A DNA stretch of 64,000 nt, taken from the NCBI GenBank assembly GCA_035570495.1, contig DATMLO010000025.1:1-64000 (forward strand), in the 5' to 3' direction. Source of the stretch: DATARH01 sp035570495. Its GTDB lineage: Bacteria > Pseudomonadota > Alphaproteobacteria > ATCC43930 > CGMCC-115725. Below, piece by piece: positions 36,350 to 43,919 of this stretch. Each line of letters starts with the position of its first letter. Within the stretch, counting starts at the first letter, position 1. Position numbers and translations under genes: made by a program. The notes beneath the pieces were generated by a model. It was not told where the DNA came from, searched no databases, and was given only the letters and a program-made list of their open reading frames with translations.

Positions 36350-37539
36350 TCGGCCGCCGGCGGACGCAGGGTCTCGGCGGCCTTCGCGCCTGTTTCGGCA
36401 CGACGGCGCGCATGATCGGCCGCGTAACGCCGCCAGGCGATGACCCCGGCATCGGTGCGCGAATAGGTCTCCTTGCCGGGGATGACCTTTTCGAGGATGC
36501 GCTTGTCCTGATCGGAGAACAGCCAGTCATGCACCCATGACAGCCAGCAGACCCAGAACAGGCGCTGCTTCAGCGTCCGCCATCCGCCGTGCCGGCGGAA
36601 CAGGCTCCAGCTGTAATAGAAATTGCTGTCGGCATCGATCGGTGTCACCCAGCGCAGCACAAAATAGTCGCCGCTCGGCCGGCCGATAAAGGTGGCGCCG
36701 GGCATCAGCGACGATTGCCGGTATTTGACCCCGTATTTGATAACGGCCTGATCCGCGACCTTGATCTCCTTGCCGCGGCCGGTGGGTTTGAGGAAGCGAT
36801 ACCAGGTTTCCTCTTTTGGCGGGAATGGGCCGAGGCCGGGATAATCGGCCGAGGGGCGGCCGTCTTTCGAGACGTAGCCGACGCCGTTATCCGCATCGAG
36901 CGGGAAGGCGGCGAGCTTCGAGGCAAACGGGAACACCGGCTGAAACATCAGCTCGGGCGAATTGCGATGGACAAAGGGCGCGTGCATGTCGTGGCACAGA
37001 TTGTCCTTCATGATGCGCCAGTTACAGCGATAGGTGCGCCAGCTCGCAAAGCCGTGCCAGTCATCGGTGGCGGTGAGGATTTCGGGCACCTCGTCCTCGA
37101 GCGGCGGCGCCTCAATATCGCCGACAAAGACAAAGATCGCGCCGCGCAGCTCGCGGATGGGATAGGACTTGGTGCCGATCTGCCGCGTGTCCGGCTCGGG
37201 CCCCTCCATCAGCTTGGCGACGCAAAGCCCGGTCTCGCCCGAGAAGGTCCAGCCGTGATAGGGGCAGCTGATCGTGCCGCTGCCGGGGTAGAGGCAGCGC
37301 CCCTGCGACAGGCGCGCGCCGCGATGCGGGCAGCGCTCGGCGAGCGCGCAGAGCTTGCCCTTGTCGCGGAAGATGACGATGTCCTCGCCGAGTATCTTGA
37401 CGGCCCGCGGCTTGCGCCCGAGCCGCCACGCGGCCATCACCGGGTACCAGTAGTTGCGAAAGCCCAGCTCCGGGAGCCCGGTCCCGGCATAGGGATCGTC
37501 ATCGACTGTGCGCTCGCCGGGAAACTGTTCGATGGTCAT
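36346..37539 (-). CDS. aromatic ring-hydroxylating oxygenase, Rieske alpha subunit
   Basis: A 397-residue oxygenase subunit. The Rieske domain has C70-P-H72 and C92-P-Y-H95 (ERCPHRGARLSQGR, then SCPYHGW) for a 2Fe-2S cluster. The catalytic domain carries DNLCHDMHAPFVHR, with the mononuclear-iron histidines. It needs a reductase for electrons; a candidate is encoded at 42939. AAGGAGGAG precedes ATG 37539. Architecture resembles VanA and phthalate oxygenases; substrate not determined. Confidence 0.87.
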   Translation of the reverse strand: MTIEQFPGERTVDDDPYAGTGLPELGFRNYWYPVMAAWRLGRKPRAVKILGEDIVIFRDKGKLCALAERCPHRGARLSQGRCLYPGSGTISCPYHGWTFSGETGLCVAKLMEGPEPDTRQIGTKSYPIRELRGAIFVFVGDIEAPPLEDEVPEILTATDDWHGFASWRTYRCNWRIMKDNLCHDMHAPFVHRNSPELMFQPVFPFASKLAAFPLDADNGVGYVSKDGRPSADYPGLGPFPPKEETWYRFLKPTGRGKEIKVADQAVIKYGVKYRQSSLMPGATFIGRPSGDYFVLRWVTPIDADSNFYYSWSLFRRHGGWRTLKQRLFWVCWLSWVHDWLFSDQDKRILEKVIPGKETYSRTDAGVIAWRRYAADHARRRAETGAKAAETLRPPAAE

Positions 37540-37652
37540 CCGCTCCTCCTTCGGCGTGCTGTATCTTAAACCGGAGGCGGCCCGAACCAAAAATTGCCGC
37601 GCTCCGTTCCTGGGTATAGAGCTTGCTCTATATCAATGTCCTGAGTGCCGCG

Positions 37653-40337
37653 ATGCTAGACCTGCCGCATGATGCCGCCCCGCCCAAGCCCACGCTGCTC
37701 GCCGAATACCGGCCGCCCGATTTCCTGATCGACACGGTCGAACTCGACTTCACCCTCGGCGAGGACGAGACGCTGGTGCGCTCGCGTCTTGCGGTGCGGC
37801 GTAATCCGGCCGTGGTTACGCTCCCGGGGACGCCAAAATCGCCGCTGCGTCTCGATGGCGAGGAGCTGTCCCTCAAATCGATCGCGCTCGATGGGCTGCC
37901 GCTACGCGCCGATCTCTACACGATCGAGCCGGAGGGTGCGCTCGTCATCCCCGACGCGCCGGAGCGCTTTACGCTCGACATCGAGGTCGTCATCAAGCCG
38001 CAGCTCAATACGGCGCTTACCGGGCTCTACACCTCGGGCGGCAATTTTGCGACGCAATGCGAGGCGGAGGGTTTCCGCCGCATCACCTGGTTTCTCGACC
38101 GGCCCGACGTGTCGGCGAAGTACCGGGTGCGGATCGAGGCCGAGAAGCAGCGCTACCCGATCCTCTTGTCGAACGGCAATCCCGGCGAGCGCGGCGATCT
38201 GCCGGACGGCAGGCATTTCGCGATGTGGGACGACCCGCACCCGAAGCCGTCGTATCTCTTCGCGCTGGTCGCTGGCGACCTTGTCGCGCATCGCGACCAG
38301 TTCACGACCGCCTCGGGCAAGACCGTGCCGCTCGCGATCTGGGTGCGGCAGGGCGACGAGGATAAATGCGCCCATGCGATGGCCTCGCTAAAAGCGTCGA
38401 TGAAATGGGACGAGGACACTTACGGCCTCGAATACGACCTCGATGTCTTCAACATCGTCGCGGTCAGCGACTTCAACATGGGGGCGATGGAGAACAAGGG
38501 GCTCAACATCTTCAACACGCGCTATGTGCTGGCGAAGCCCGACACCGCGACTGACGGTGATTACGAAGCCATCGAGAGCGTCATCGGCCACGAATATTTT
38601 CATAACTGGACCGGCGACCGCGTCACCTGCCGCGACTGGTTCCAATTATCGCTCAAGGAAGGGCTGACGGTTTTTCGCGACCAGCAGTTCTCGGCCGATA
38701 TGGGGTCGGCGGCGGTGTGCCGGATCGGTGATATTCGTGCTCTGCGTGCCGGCCAGTTCCCCGAGGATGCCGGCCCGTTGGCGCATCCAGTGCAGCCGCA
38801 ATCCTATTTGCGGATCGATAATTTCTACACGGCGACGGTCTACAACAAGGGCGCCGAGCTGATCCGGATGATGCACACGCTGCTGGGGCGTGATGGCTTC
38901 CGCAAGGGCATGGATCTTTACATCCAGCGCCACGACAACTCGGCGGCGACGATCCCCGACTTTGTCAGCGCGATGCAGGACGCGAGCGGCGTCGACCTCA
39001 GTGAATTCGCGCGCTGGTACCACCAGGCCGGCACGCCGGAAATCACGGTCGAGGATCATTACGACGCAGGCGCGAAGAGCTATGAGCTGACCGTCAGCCA
39101 AAAGACGCCGCCGACGCCGGGTCAGCCCGAGAAAGAGCCGGTGCCGATCCCGATTCGGATGGGGCTTATCGGTCCCAATGGCGACGAGATGCCGACACGG
39201 CTCGCCGGCGAGGCGGCGGCACGGGACGGGACGCGGCTTCTCGTCAGCGGTGAGGCGCGGCAGACCTTCCGCTTTGTCGATGTGCCGGCGCCGCCGGTGC
39301 CGTCGTTATTGCGCGGGTTTTCGGCGCCGGTGAAGCTCTCGGGGGTACCGCTCGACCGCTTCAAGTTTCTCGCGATCCACGACACCGATCCGGTCGCGCG
39401 CTGGGATGCCGGGCAGCGCGCGGCGACCGAGGTGCTGCTGGATCGCGTCGACAAGTGGCGCGCCGACCCGAACCTGCCGCCGCTCGACGCGGATTTGATC
39501 GACGCGATGCGGCATGCGCTCGCCGCAGCCTCGCACGACCCGGCTTTCGCCGCCGAGGCGTTGGCCCTGCCAGGCGAAGCGACGCTCGCCGACGAGATGG
39601 AAATCGTCGATGTCGAGGCGATCCACGCGGTGCGCGAGGACGCGCGCCGGACGATCGCCATTGCGCTTTCGACCGAGCTCGGCGAAACCTATCGCAATTT
39701 GACTAATCCTGGCCCCTACCTGACCGATGGCGTGTCGATCGGCCGGCGCGCCTTGCGCAATGTTTCCCTTGCCTATCTCGCGGCCGGCAATCCCGAAGGG
39801 GGTGCGCGGCTCGCCAAGGCGCAATTCGACGCGCAACGGAACATGACCGATGTGCTGGCAGCGCTGTCTGTTCTCGCCGACATCAACAGCACCGAGCGCA
39901 ACGCCGCCTTGGTCGCGTTCTATCAGCGCTGGCAGGACGATCCGCTGGTCGTCGACAAATGGTGCGCCATCCAGGCGCGCTCGTCGCTGCCCGGGACGAT
40001 CAACGCGGTCAAAGCGCTCACCCGGCATTCGGCCTTTACCCGCAGCAACCCCAACCGGCTGCGCGCGCTGGTCGGGACTTTCTCGGCCGCGAACCAGCTC
40101 TATTTCCACGATGCGTCGGGCGCCGGCTACGCCTTCCTCGCCGACGAGGTGCTGACGCTCGACCCCGACAATCCGCAGGTCGCCGCGCGCATGGTGCAGG
40201 CGCTGGGACAATGGCGGCGGTTCGATCCCGCCCGGCAGGCGCTGATGAAGGCGCAACTCCAGCGCATCCACGATGCCAAGGGGCTGTCGACCAACACGTT
40301 CGAGATGGTGTCGAAGAGCCTGGCGGACGCACGATGA
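37653..40337 (+). CDS. pepN: aminopeptidase N (M1 family)
   Basis: An 894-residue zinc aminopeptidase. GAMENKGLNIFN is the exopeptidase motif, and HEYFHNWTGDRVTCRDWFQL gives H313, E314 and H317, with the third zinc ligand E336 in LKEGLT. The C-terminal domain is the helical superhelix of proteobacterial PepN. It removes N-terminal residues from peptides in the cytoplasm. ATG 37653 is preferred because YRPPDFLIDTVELDF then falls where family proteins begin; TTG 37623 is possible. Divergent from the Rieske gene. Confidence 0.93.
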   Translation: MLDLPHDAAPPKPTLLAEYRPPDFLIDTVELDFTLGEDETLVRSRLAVRRNPAVVTLPGTPKSPLRLDGEELSLKSIALDGLPLRADLYTIEPEGALVIPDAPERFTLDIEVVIKPQLNTALTGLYTSGGNFATQCEAEGFRRITWFLDRPDVSAKYRVRIEAEKQRYPILLSNGNPGERGDLPDGRHFAMWDDPHPKPSYLFALVAGDLVAHRDQFTTASGKTVPLAIWVRQGDEDKCAHAMASLKASMKWDEDTYGLEYDLDVFNIVAVSDFNMGAMENKGLNIFNTRYVLAKPDTATDGDYEAIESVIGHEYFHNWTGDRVTCRDWFQLSLKEGLTVFRDQQFSADMGSAAVCRIGDIRALRAGQFPEDAGPLAHPVQPQSYLRIDNFYTATVYNKGAELIRMMHTLLGRDGFRKGMDLYIQRHDNSAATIPDFVSAMQDASGVDLSEFARWYHQAGTPEITVEDHYDAGAKSYELTVSQKTPPTPGQPEKEPVPIPIRMGLIGPNGDEMPTRLAGEAAARDGTRLLVSGEARQTFRFVDVPAPPVPSLLRGFSAPVKLSGVPLDRFKFLAIHDTDPVARWDAGQRAATEVLLDRVDKWRADPNLPPLDADLIDAMRHALAAASHDPAFAAEALALPGEATLADEMEIVDVEAIHAVREDARRTIAIALSTELGETYRNLTNPGPYLTDGVSIGRRALRNVSLAYLAAGNPEGGARLAKAQFDAQRNMTDVLAALSVLADINSTERNAALVAFYQRWQDDPLVVDKWCAIQARSSLPGTINAVKALTRHSAFTRSNPNRLRALVGTFSAANQLYFHDASGAGYAFLADEVLTLDPDNPQVAARMVQALGQWRRFDPARQALMKAQLQRIHDAKGLSTNTFEMVSKSLADAR

Positions 40338-40365
40338 GTGCCTAATTCAAAAACCGCCTTTCGCT

Positions 40366-40432
40366 GGACTTGATCCGGGAGTCTACGAGCAATCGCTGCT
40401 TGTTCGCGGATGGCTTGGTCAAGCCCGGCCAT
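40366..40432. repeat. degenerate intergenic repeat after pepN
   Basis: GGACTTGATCCGGG and GGTCAAGCCCGGCC are imperfect inverted arms of the same kind as the repeat at 24785-24862. Confidence 0.4.
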
Positions 40433-40523
40433 CGGAGGGGGAAACGTGAGCGCTGCTCTGGTTGCGAAGTCGTGCCGCGCCTCCCATGTAAAAAGCATGC
40501 GATTTTTATTTTAAAGGTGCGCG

Positions 40524-40826
40524 ATGATTTGGGGGAAACGAGTTTTCAATGGAGCCGCATTCGCTCCCTATCAGAACAGGCTTCAACAGCTTCTTTTGGC
40601 GAACGCCAAACAATACCAAGAATTTATTATGGTAGCGACGGAGGGAGAGCAGTCTGGAATCGCCACATATTGGGTCGGTGTACCTTCTGAAATCCTCTTT
40701 ACGGCGTTCGACGGGTTCGAGCATGTGCAAGAGGCCGACTTGCCGAAAGAGATCGATACGTTGCTAGTGGCGGACGCGACCAAGCAACCGTTCACGTCTC
40801 GCTTTAAGTTCGCTCATCACCATTGA
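40524..40826 (+). CDS. hypothetical protein, 100 aa
   Basis: ATG 40524 has AAAGGTG in front. The 100-residue product has a helical start (AAFAPYQNRLQQLLLANAKQ), then a beta-rich part (QEFIMVATEGEQSGIATYWV, GVPSEILFTAFDGFEHV). No family recognised, no signal peptide. Codon use is less GC-rich than in the flanking genes, suggesting acquisition. It is followed 11 bases later by another orphan gene. Confidence 0.6.
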   Translation: MIWGKRVFNGAAFAPYQNRLQQLLLANAKQYQEFIMVATEGEQSGIATYWVGVPSEILFTAFDGFEHVQEADLPKEIDTLLVADATKQPFTSRFKFAHHH

Positions 40827-40837
40827 GGGGGTTCGCT

Positions 40838-41053
40838 TTGAGCGACCAATTCAAGCTTATCGGCTGCACGCACTGTGCGTACACGGTCACCGCGAAAATC
40901 CTAGAGGGAACCGGCGTGACCGCGCCGGATTGGGTGATCCCTGTTGGTGGCCGTCAGGGTTGCCTCAACCTACAATTCGAGGGCTGCTCGTACTTAAACG
41001 GGACTATTATTGAGGCGCGGCGAGAGTGGGAAGCGCGTCAGCCTGTAAACTGA
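40838..41053 (+). CDS. hypothetical protein, 71 aa
   Basis: TTG 40838 lies 6 bases after AGGGGG and gives LSDQFKLIGCTHCAYTVTAK as the first residues. An alternative TTG at 40823 is overlapped by that ribosome site. The 71-residue product has a CTHC pair and two further Cys, possibly a metal site. No family recognised. It probably forms a two-gene unit with the gene at 40524. Confidence 0.5.
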   Translation: MSDQFKLIGCTHCAYTVTAKILEGTGVTAPDWVIPVGGRQGCLNLQFEGCSYLNGTIIEARREWEARQPVN

Positions 41054-41087
41054 CAGCCCTGTCTCACCTCAAGCCCCACTAAGGCAG

Positions 41088-41117
41088 AAAAAAGGGGGCG
41101 GCATTGCTGCCGCCCCC
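41088..41117 (-). terminator. rho-independent terminator of the ompA-like gene
   Basis: On the minus strand GGGGGCGGCA, loop GCAA, TGCCGCCCCC and then TTTTTT form a strong hairpin with a T run, 22 bases after the gene's stop. The stem is 10 perfect base pairs. Confidence 0.9.
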
Positions 41118-41138
41118 TTTGCTTGCCGAGAACTCCGA

Positions 41139-42335
41139 TTAAGGCGCGGTGATCTCGACGCGGCGGTTTTGCGGCTCGCGCACGCCCGCGGCGGTCGGTA
41201 CGCGGTTGTCGTTCTCGCCGCGGCCGGAGACCGCCATCTCGTTCTGCGGCACGCCCAGCGCCGTCAAGGCCCGCGCCACGTTATTGGCGCGCCGCTCGGA
41301 GAGCCGCTGGTTGTAGGCCGGCGAGCCCGAGCGGTCGGTGTAGCCGGTGACCTGCAGCTGTACCGGCGCGCCAGACTTATAGGCGTCAGCTGCTTGCTGG
41401 ATGATCTGCTGGCCCTCCGGGGTGATCACGTCCTTATCCCAATCGAAGAAGACGATGAACACGCGCGGCGCCGCGGGCGGCGGCGGGGCGGGCGCTGCCG
41501 CCGGCATTGGCGGGGGCGCCGGCTGCGGCGCGAAGAAGTGGTAGTTGACCTTGAGCAGGACGGTGTTGTCGCGCAGCCCGACCGTACCCGAGGCCGGGGC
41601 GGTGGCGACCGCGCCGGCCGCACCGGTGGTCGGGACGTTGCCGAAGCTCATCGTGTCGTGGCCGTAATCGGTGTAGCGGTACTCCGCGCCGATCGAGAGA
41701 TTGGGTGCATACGCGTATTCGACGCCGCCGCCATAAGTCGGGCCGATCAAGGTCGTGTTCTTGGAGGCCGAGGAGCCTGGCACGGCGGTGCCGTCGGGCG
41801 CGATGCTCCCGGCGAAATTGCCCTTCAGACTGGCGTCGGCGACCGCGACACCGCCGGTGCCGTAAAAGAGCCACTGGTTCCAGGCGTAGCCGACCCGGCC
41901 GCGCAGCGACGCGTTCCAATCGGATGATGCCTGGAAGGTGCTGCCCGGCGCGATGCCGGCCGGAGCGGCGCCGTTCGCGGTGGTCGTCGTTGACAGACCG
42001 CCGCCGCGGAAATCGCCTTCGATGCCAAGCACGATATTGTTGGGGAGCTGCCAGTTGTAGCCGCCCTGGATGCCGCCGGTGGGGGTGGCATCGGTGCTGC
42101 CATAGAGATGCTGCGTGCCGCCGGCCACCGCGGCCGAGCCGGGCACGGCGCCCGCCGTCGTCGGAGCGAGGTTGATCTTGCCGGGCGCTTGCCCCCATCC
42201 ACCACCGACGCTGCCGCCGATATAGGGTCCGCCCCAATCGATGCCGGTCGCCGCGGGCAACATCTGCGCCGCTGCGGGCACCGCCGACAATGCCAGGATC
42301 GCCAGGCCCGCCGACGTCTTTACCGTGAACCTCAT
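41139..42335 (-). CDS. outer-membrane beta-barrel protein with OmpA C-terminal domain
   Basis: A 398-residue protein. The signal peptide MRFTVKTSAGLAILALSAVPAAA is followed by an eight-strand barrel like OmpA_membrane/Omp25 (WGGPYIGGSVGGGW, NWNASLRGRVGYAWNQW-like strands, SIGAEYRYTDYG). A Pro/Ala hinge (PAPPPMPAAAPAPPPPAAP) leads to an OmpA peptidoglycan-binding domain: FIVFFDWDKDVITPEG, VTGYTDRSGSPAYNQRLSER. It anchors the outer membrane to the wall and may form a pore. GAGGGGG precedes ATG 42335. A terminator follows directly. Confidence 0.9.
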   Translation of the reverse strand: MRFTVKTSAGLAILALSAVPAAAQMLPAATGIDWGGPYIGGSVGGGWGQAPGKINLAPTTAGAVPGSAAVAGGTQHLYGSTDATPTGGIQGGYNWQLPNNIVLGIEGDFRGGGLSTTTTANGAAPAGIAPGSTFQASSDWNASLRGRVGYAWNQWLFYGTGGVAVADASLKGNFAGSIAPDGTAVPGSSASKNTTLIGPTYGGGVEYAYAPNLSIGAEYRYTDYGHDTMSFGNVPTTGAAGAVATAPASGTVGLRDNTVLLKVNYHFFAPQPAPPPMPAAAPAPPPPAAPRVFIVFFDWDKDVITPEGQQIIQQAADAYKSGAPVQLQVTGYTDRSGSPAYNQRLSERRANNVARALTALGVPQNEMAVSGRGENDNRVPTAAGVREPQNRRVEITAP

Positions 42336-42812
42336 AAAACCCCCTCTAAACCAAGTTCAGCAGATGCTGAGAAGACAAAGCGCTAGGTTATAAGCATCAA
42401 CCTCAAGCACAGTTCCTCGAGCTCAGCCAAACAACATGGTGAGAACGGGACGGTTCCGGCTTTTCCGTATTATTCGCGTCACTGTCGCTAAATTGCCACA
42501 GACACGGCGAGTTGCAAGAATGTCTCGTTAATTTCGCTGTATGAGCGAAAATATGATCCGGGTTACTTGATTTCTTAGGGTCATTTTATTTTAATTCGCG
42601 CGATGGGCGAGAGTGCTTCGTTCGGCGCTCAAAGGGCTGCGACACATCGCCTCCATCGGCGTGTTTCGCAAACAGGGCCGGAACGGCGCGGTTCCCGAAG
42701 GGGGCGGCAACTCGCCCGGTCATCACGATTTGCCGCAGTCAGGGGATGCAGCGAGCGGTCGTTGCGGAACCATCCTATGCGCTCGCCGTTCCGCGAGCGG
42801 ATGGAGGTGCCC
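42336..42812. other. divergent control region, 477 bases
   Basis: Lies between the ompA-like gene (minus) and a small lipoprotein gene (plus). Bases 42440-42600 are relatively AT-rich and should hold the ompA promoter. No gene or RNA recognised; the long open frame on the plus strand lacks a protein-like composition. Confidence 0.45.
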
Positions 42813-42932
42813 ATGCGACGGCTCTTCTGGTGCGCGCTTTGCCTGCTGGCGCTGACAACGCTGGGCGCCTGTGTCAATAACTATGACGACTTCGTCTATC
42901 CCGGAAAGCTCTACGACCCGGGAACGCAGTAG
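42813..42932 (+). CDS. small lipoprotein, 39 aa
   Basis: ATG 42813 follows GGAGGTG. The product MRRLFWCALCLLALTTLGAC begins with a basic end, a hydrophobic stretch and a lipobox LGAC, with Cys at residue 20, leaving a mature lipoprotein of only about 20 residues rich in Tyr and Asp. Such tiny lipoproteins are common and easily missed; function unknown. Confidence 0.65.
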   Translation: MRRLFWCALCLLALTTLGACVNNYDDFVYPGKLYDPGTQ

Positions 42933-42938
42933 GGCCCT

Positions 42939-43889
42939 TTAAAGGTCGAGCTCCAGCGGAGCGTCGCCCTTGGCCCGGGTGCAGCAGGTCAATACGTACT
43001 TCTTCCGGTCGGCGGGCTGCAGGATCTGGTCGCGGAAATCCGGCTCGCCCGAGAGATAGCGGGTGAGACAGGTGCCGCAATAGCCGAGCTCGCACGAGGT
43101 ATCGACCCTGACCCCCTGGCGGCGCAACGCCATCGCGATCGTCTCGTCGGCGCGCACCTGGTATTCGCCGCCTTGCCGCGCGAGGCGTACGCGAAACGGC
43201 AAATCCTCGCCGACCATCTCGGGGATCGCCGCGGCCGGCCCCTTGAAATATTCGCAATGGACGGTGCGCGGCGGCCAATGCGTCGCGGCGCGGGCGACGG
43301 CGTCCATCAGCCCGGTTGGCCCGCAGTAATAGACATGCGTGCCGGGCGGCGGCTCCTTGAGCAGTGCCGCGATATCGAGCCCCTTTGCCGGGTCGCCGCC
43401 GTCATAGTGAAACGTCACGCGGCCCAGCGCCGCGAGCAGCGACAAGTCCTCGCGGAAGGCGGTCCGTTCAGGCGCTCGGTTGCAGTAGTACAGGTGGAAA
43501 TCGGCACGGCGGCGCTTCAGCTCGGCGATCATCGCCATGAATGGGGTGATGCCGATGCCGCCGGCGATCATCCAGCGCCGCTCGGCTTCGTCGACCAGCG
43601 GGAACAGATTGCGCGGCCAGGACACTTCGAGGAGGTCGCCGACCCGCGCTGTCTCGTGCAGCGCGTTCGAACCGTAACCCTCTTTTTCCTTCAACACCGC
43701 GATGCAGTAGCGCCGCCGCTCGGCCGGGTCGTTGCACAGCGAATAATCGCGCAAGAGGCCGGGTTTGACCCGGATGGCGACATGCGCGCCCGCCGTGAAG
43801 CGCGGCAGATCGTGCCCGTTAGGGTCGGTCAGCTCGAAGCCGAGGACGTCGTCGGCGAGATAGGTGATCGAGCGGATGCGCAGGTGCAT
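42939..43889 (-). CDS. flavin reductase with C-terminal 2Fe-2S ferredoxin domain (VanB-like)
   Basis: A 316-residue reductase of the phthalate-dioxygenase-reductase type. It has an FMN domain (LLRDYSLCNDPAERRRYCIA), a NAD domain (MIAGGIGITPFMAMIAELKR, YYCGPTGLMDAV) and a plant-type ferredoxin domain with CELGYCGTC and a final Cys near TCCTRAKG. It passes electrons from NADH to a Rieske oxygenase; the oxygenase at 36346-37539 is the nearest partner, though not adjacent. Full length, intact cofactor motifs. Confidence 0.88.
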   Translation of the reverse strand: MHLRIRSITYLADDVLGFELTDPNGHDLPRFTAGAHVAIRVKPGLLRDYSLCNDPAERRRYCIAVLKEKEGYGSNALHETARVGDLLEVSWPRNLFPLVDEAERRWMIAGGIGITPFMAMIAELKRRRADFHLYYCNRAPERTAFREDLSLLAALGRVTFHYDGGDPAKGLDIAALLKEPPPGTHVYYCGPTGLMDAVARAATHWPPRTVHCEYFKGPAAAIPEMVGEDLPFRVRLARQGGEYQVRADETIAMALRRQGVRVDTSCELGYCGTCLTRYLSGEPDFRDQILQPADRKKYVLTCCTRAKGDAPLELDL

Positions 43890-43919
43890 GCGGCTTTATC
43901 GCGCAGCCTCAGCGCAAAG

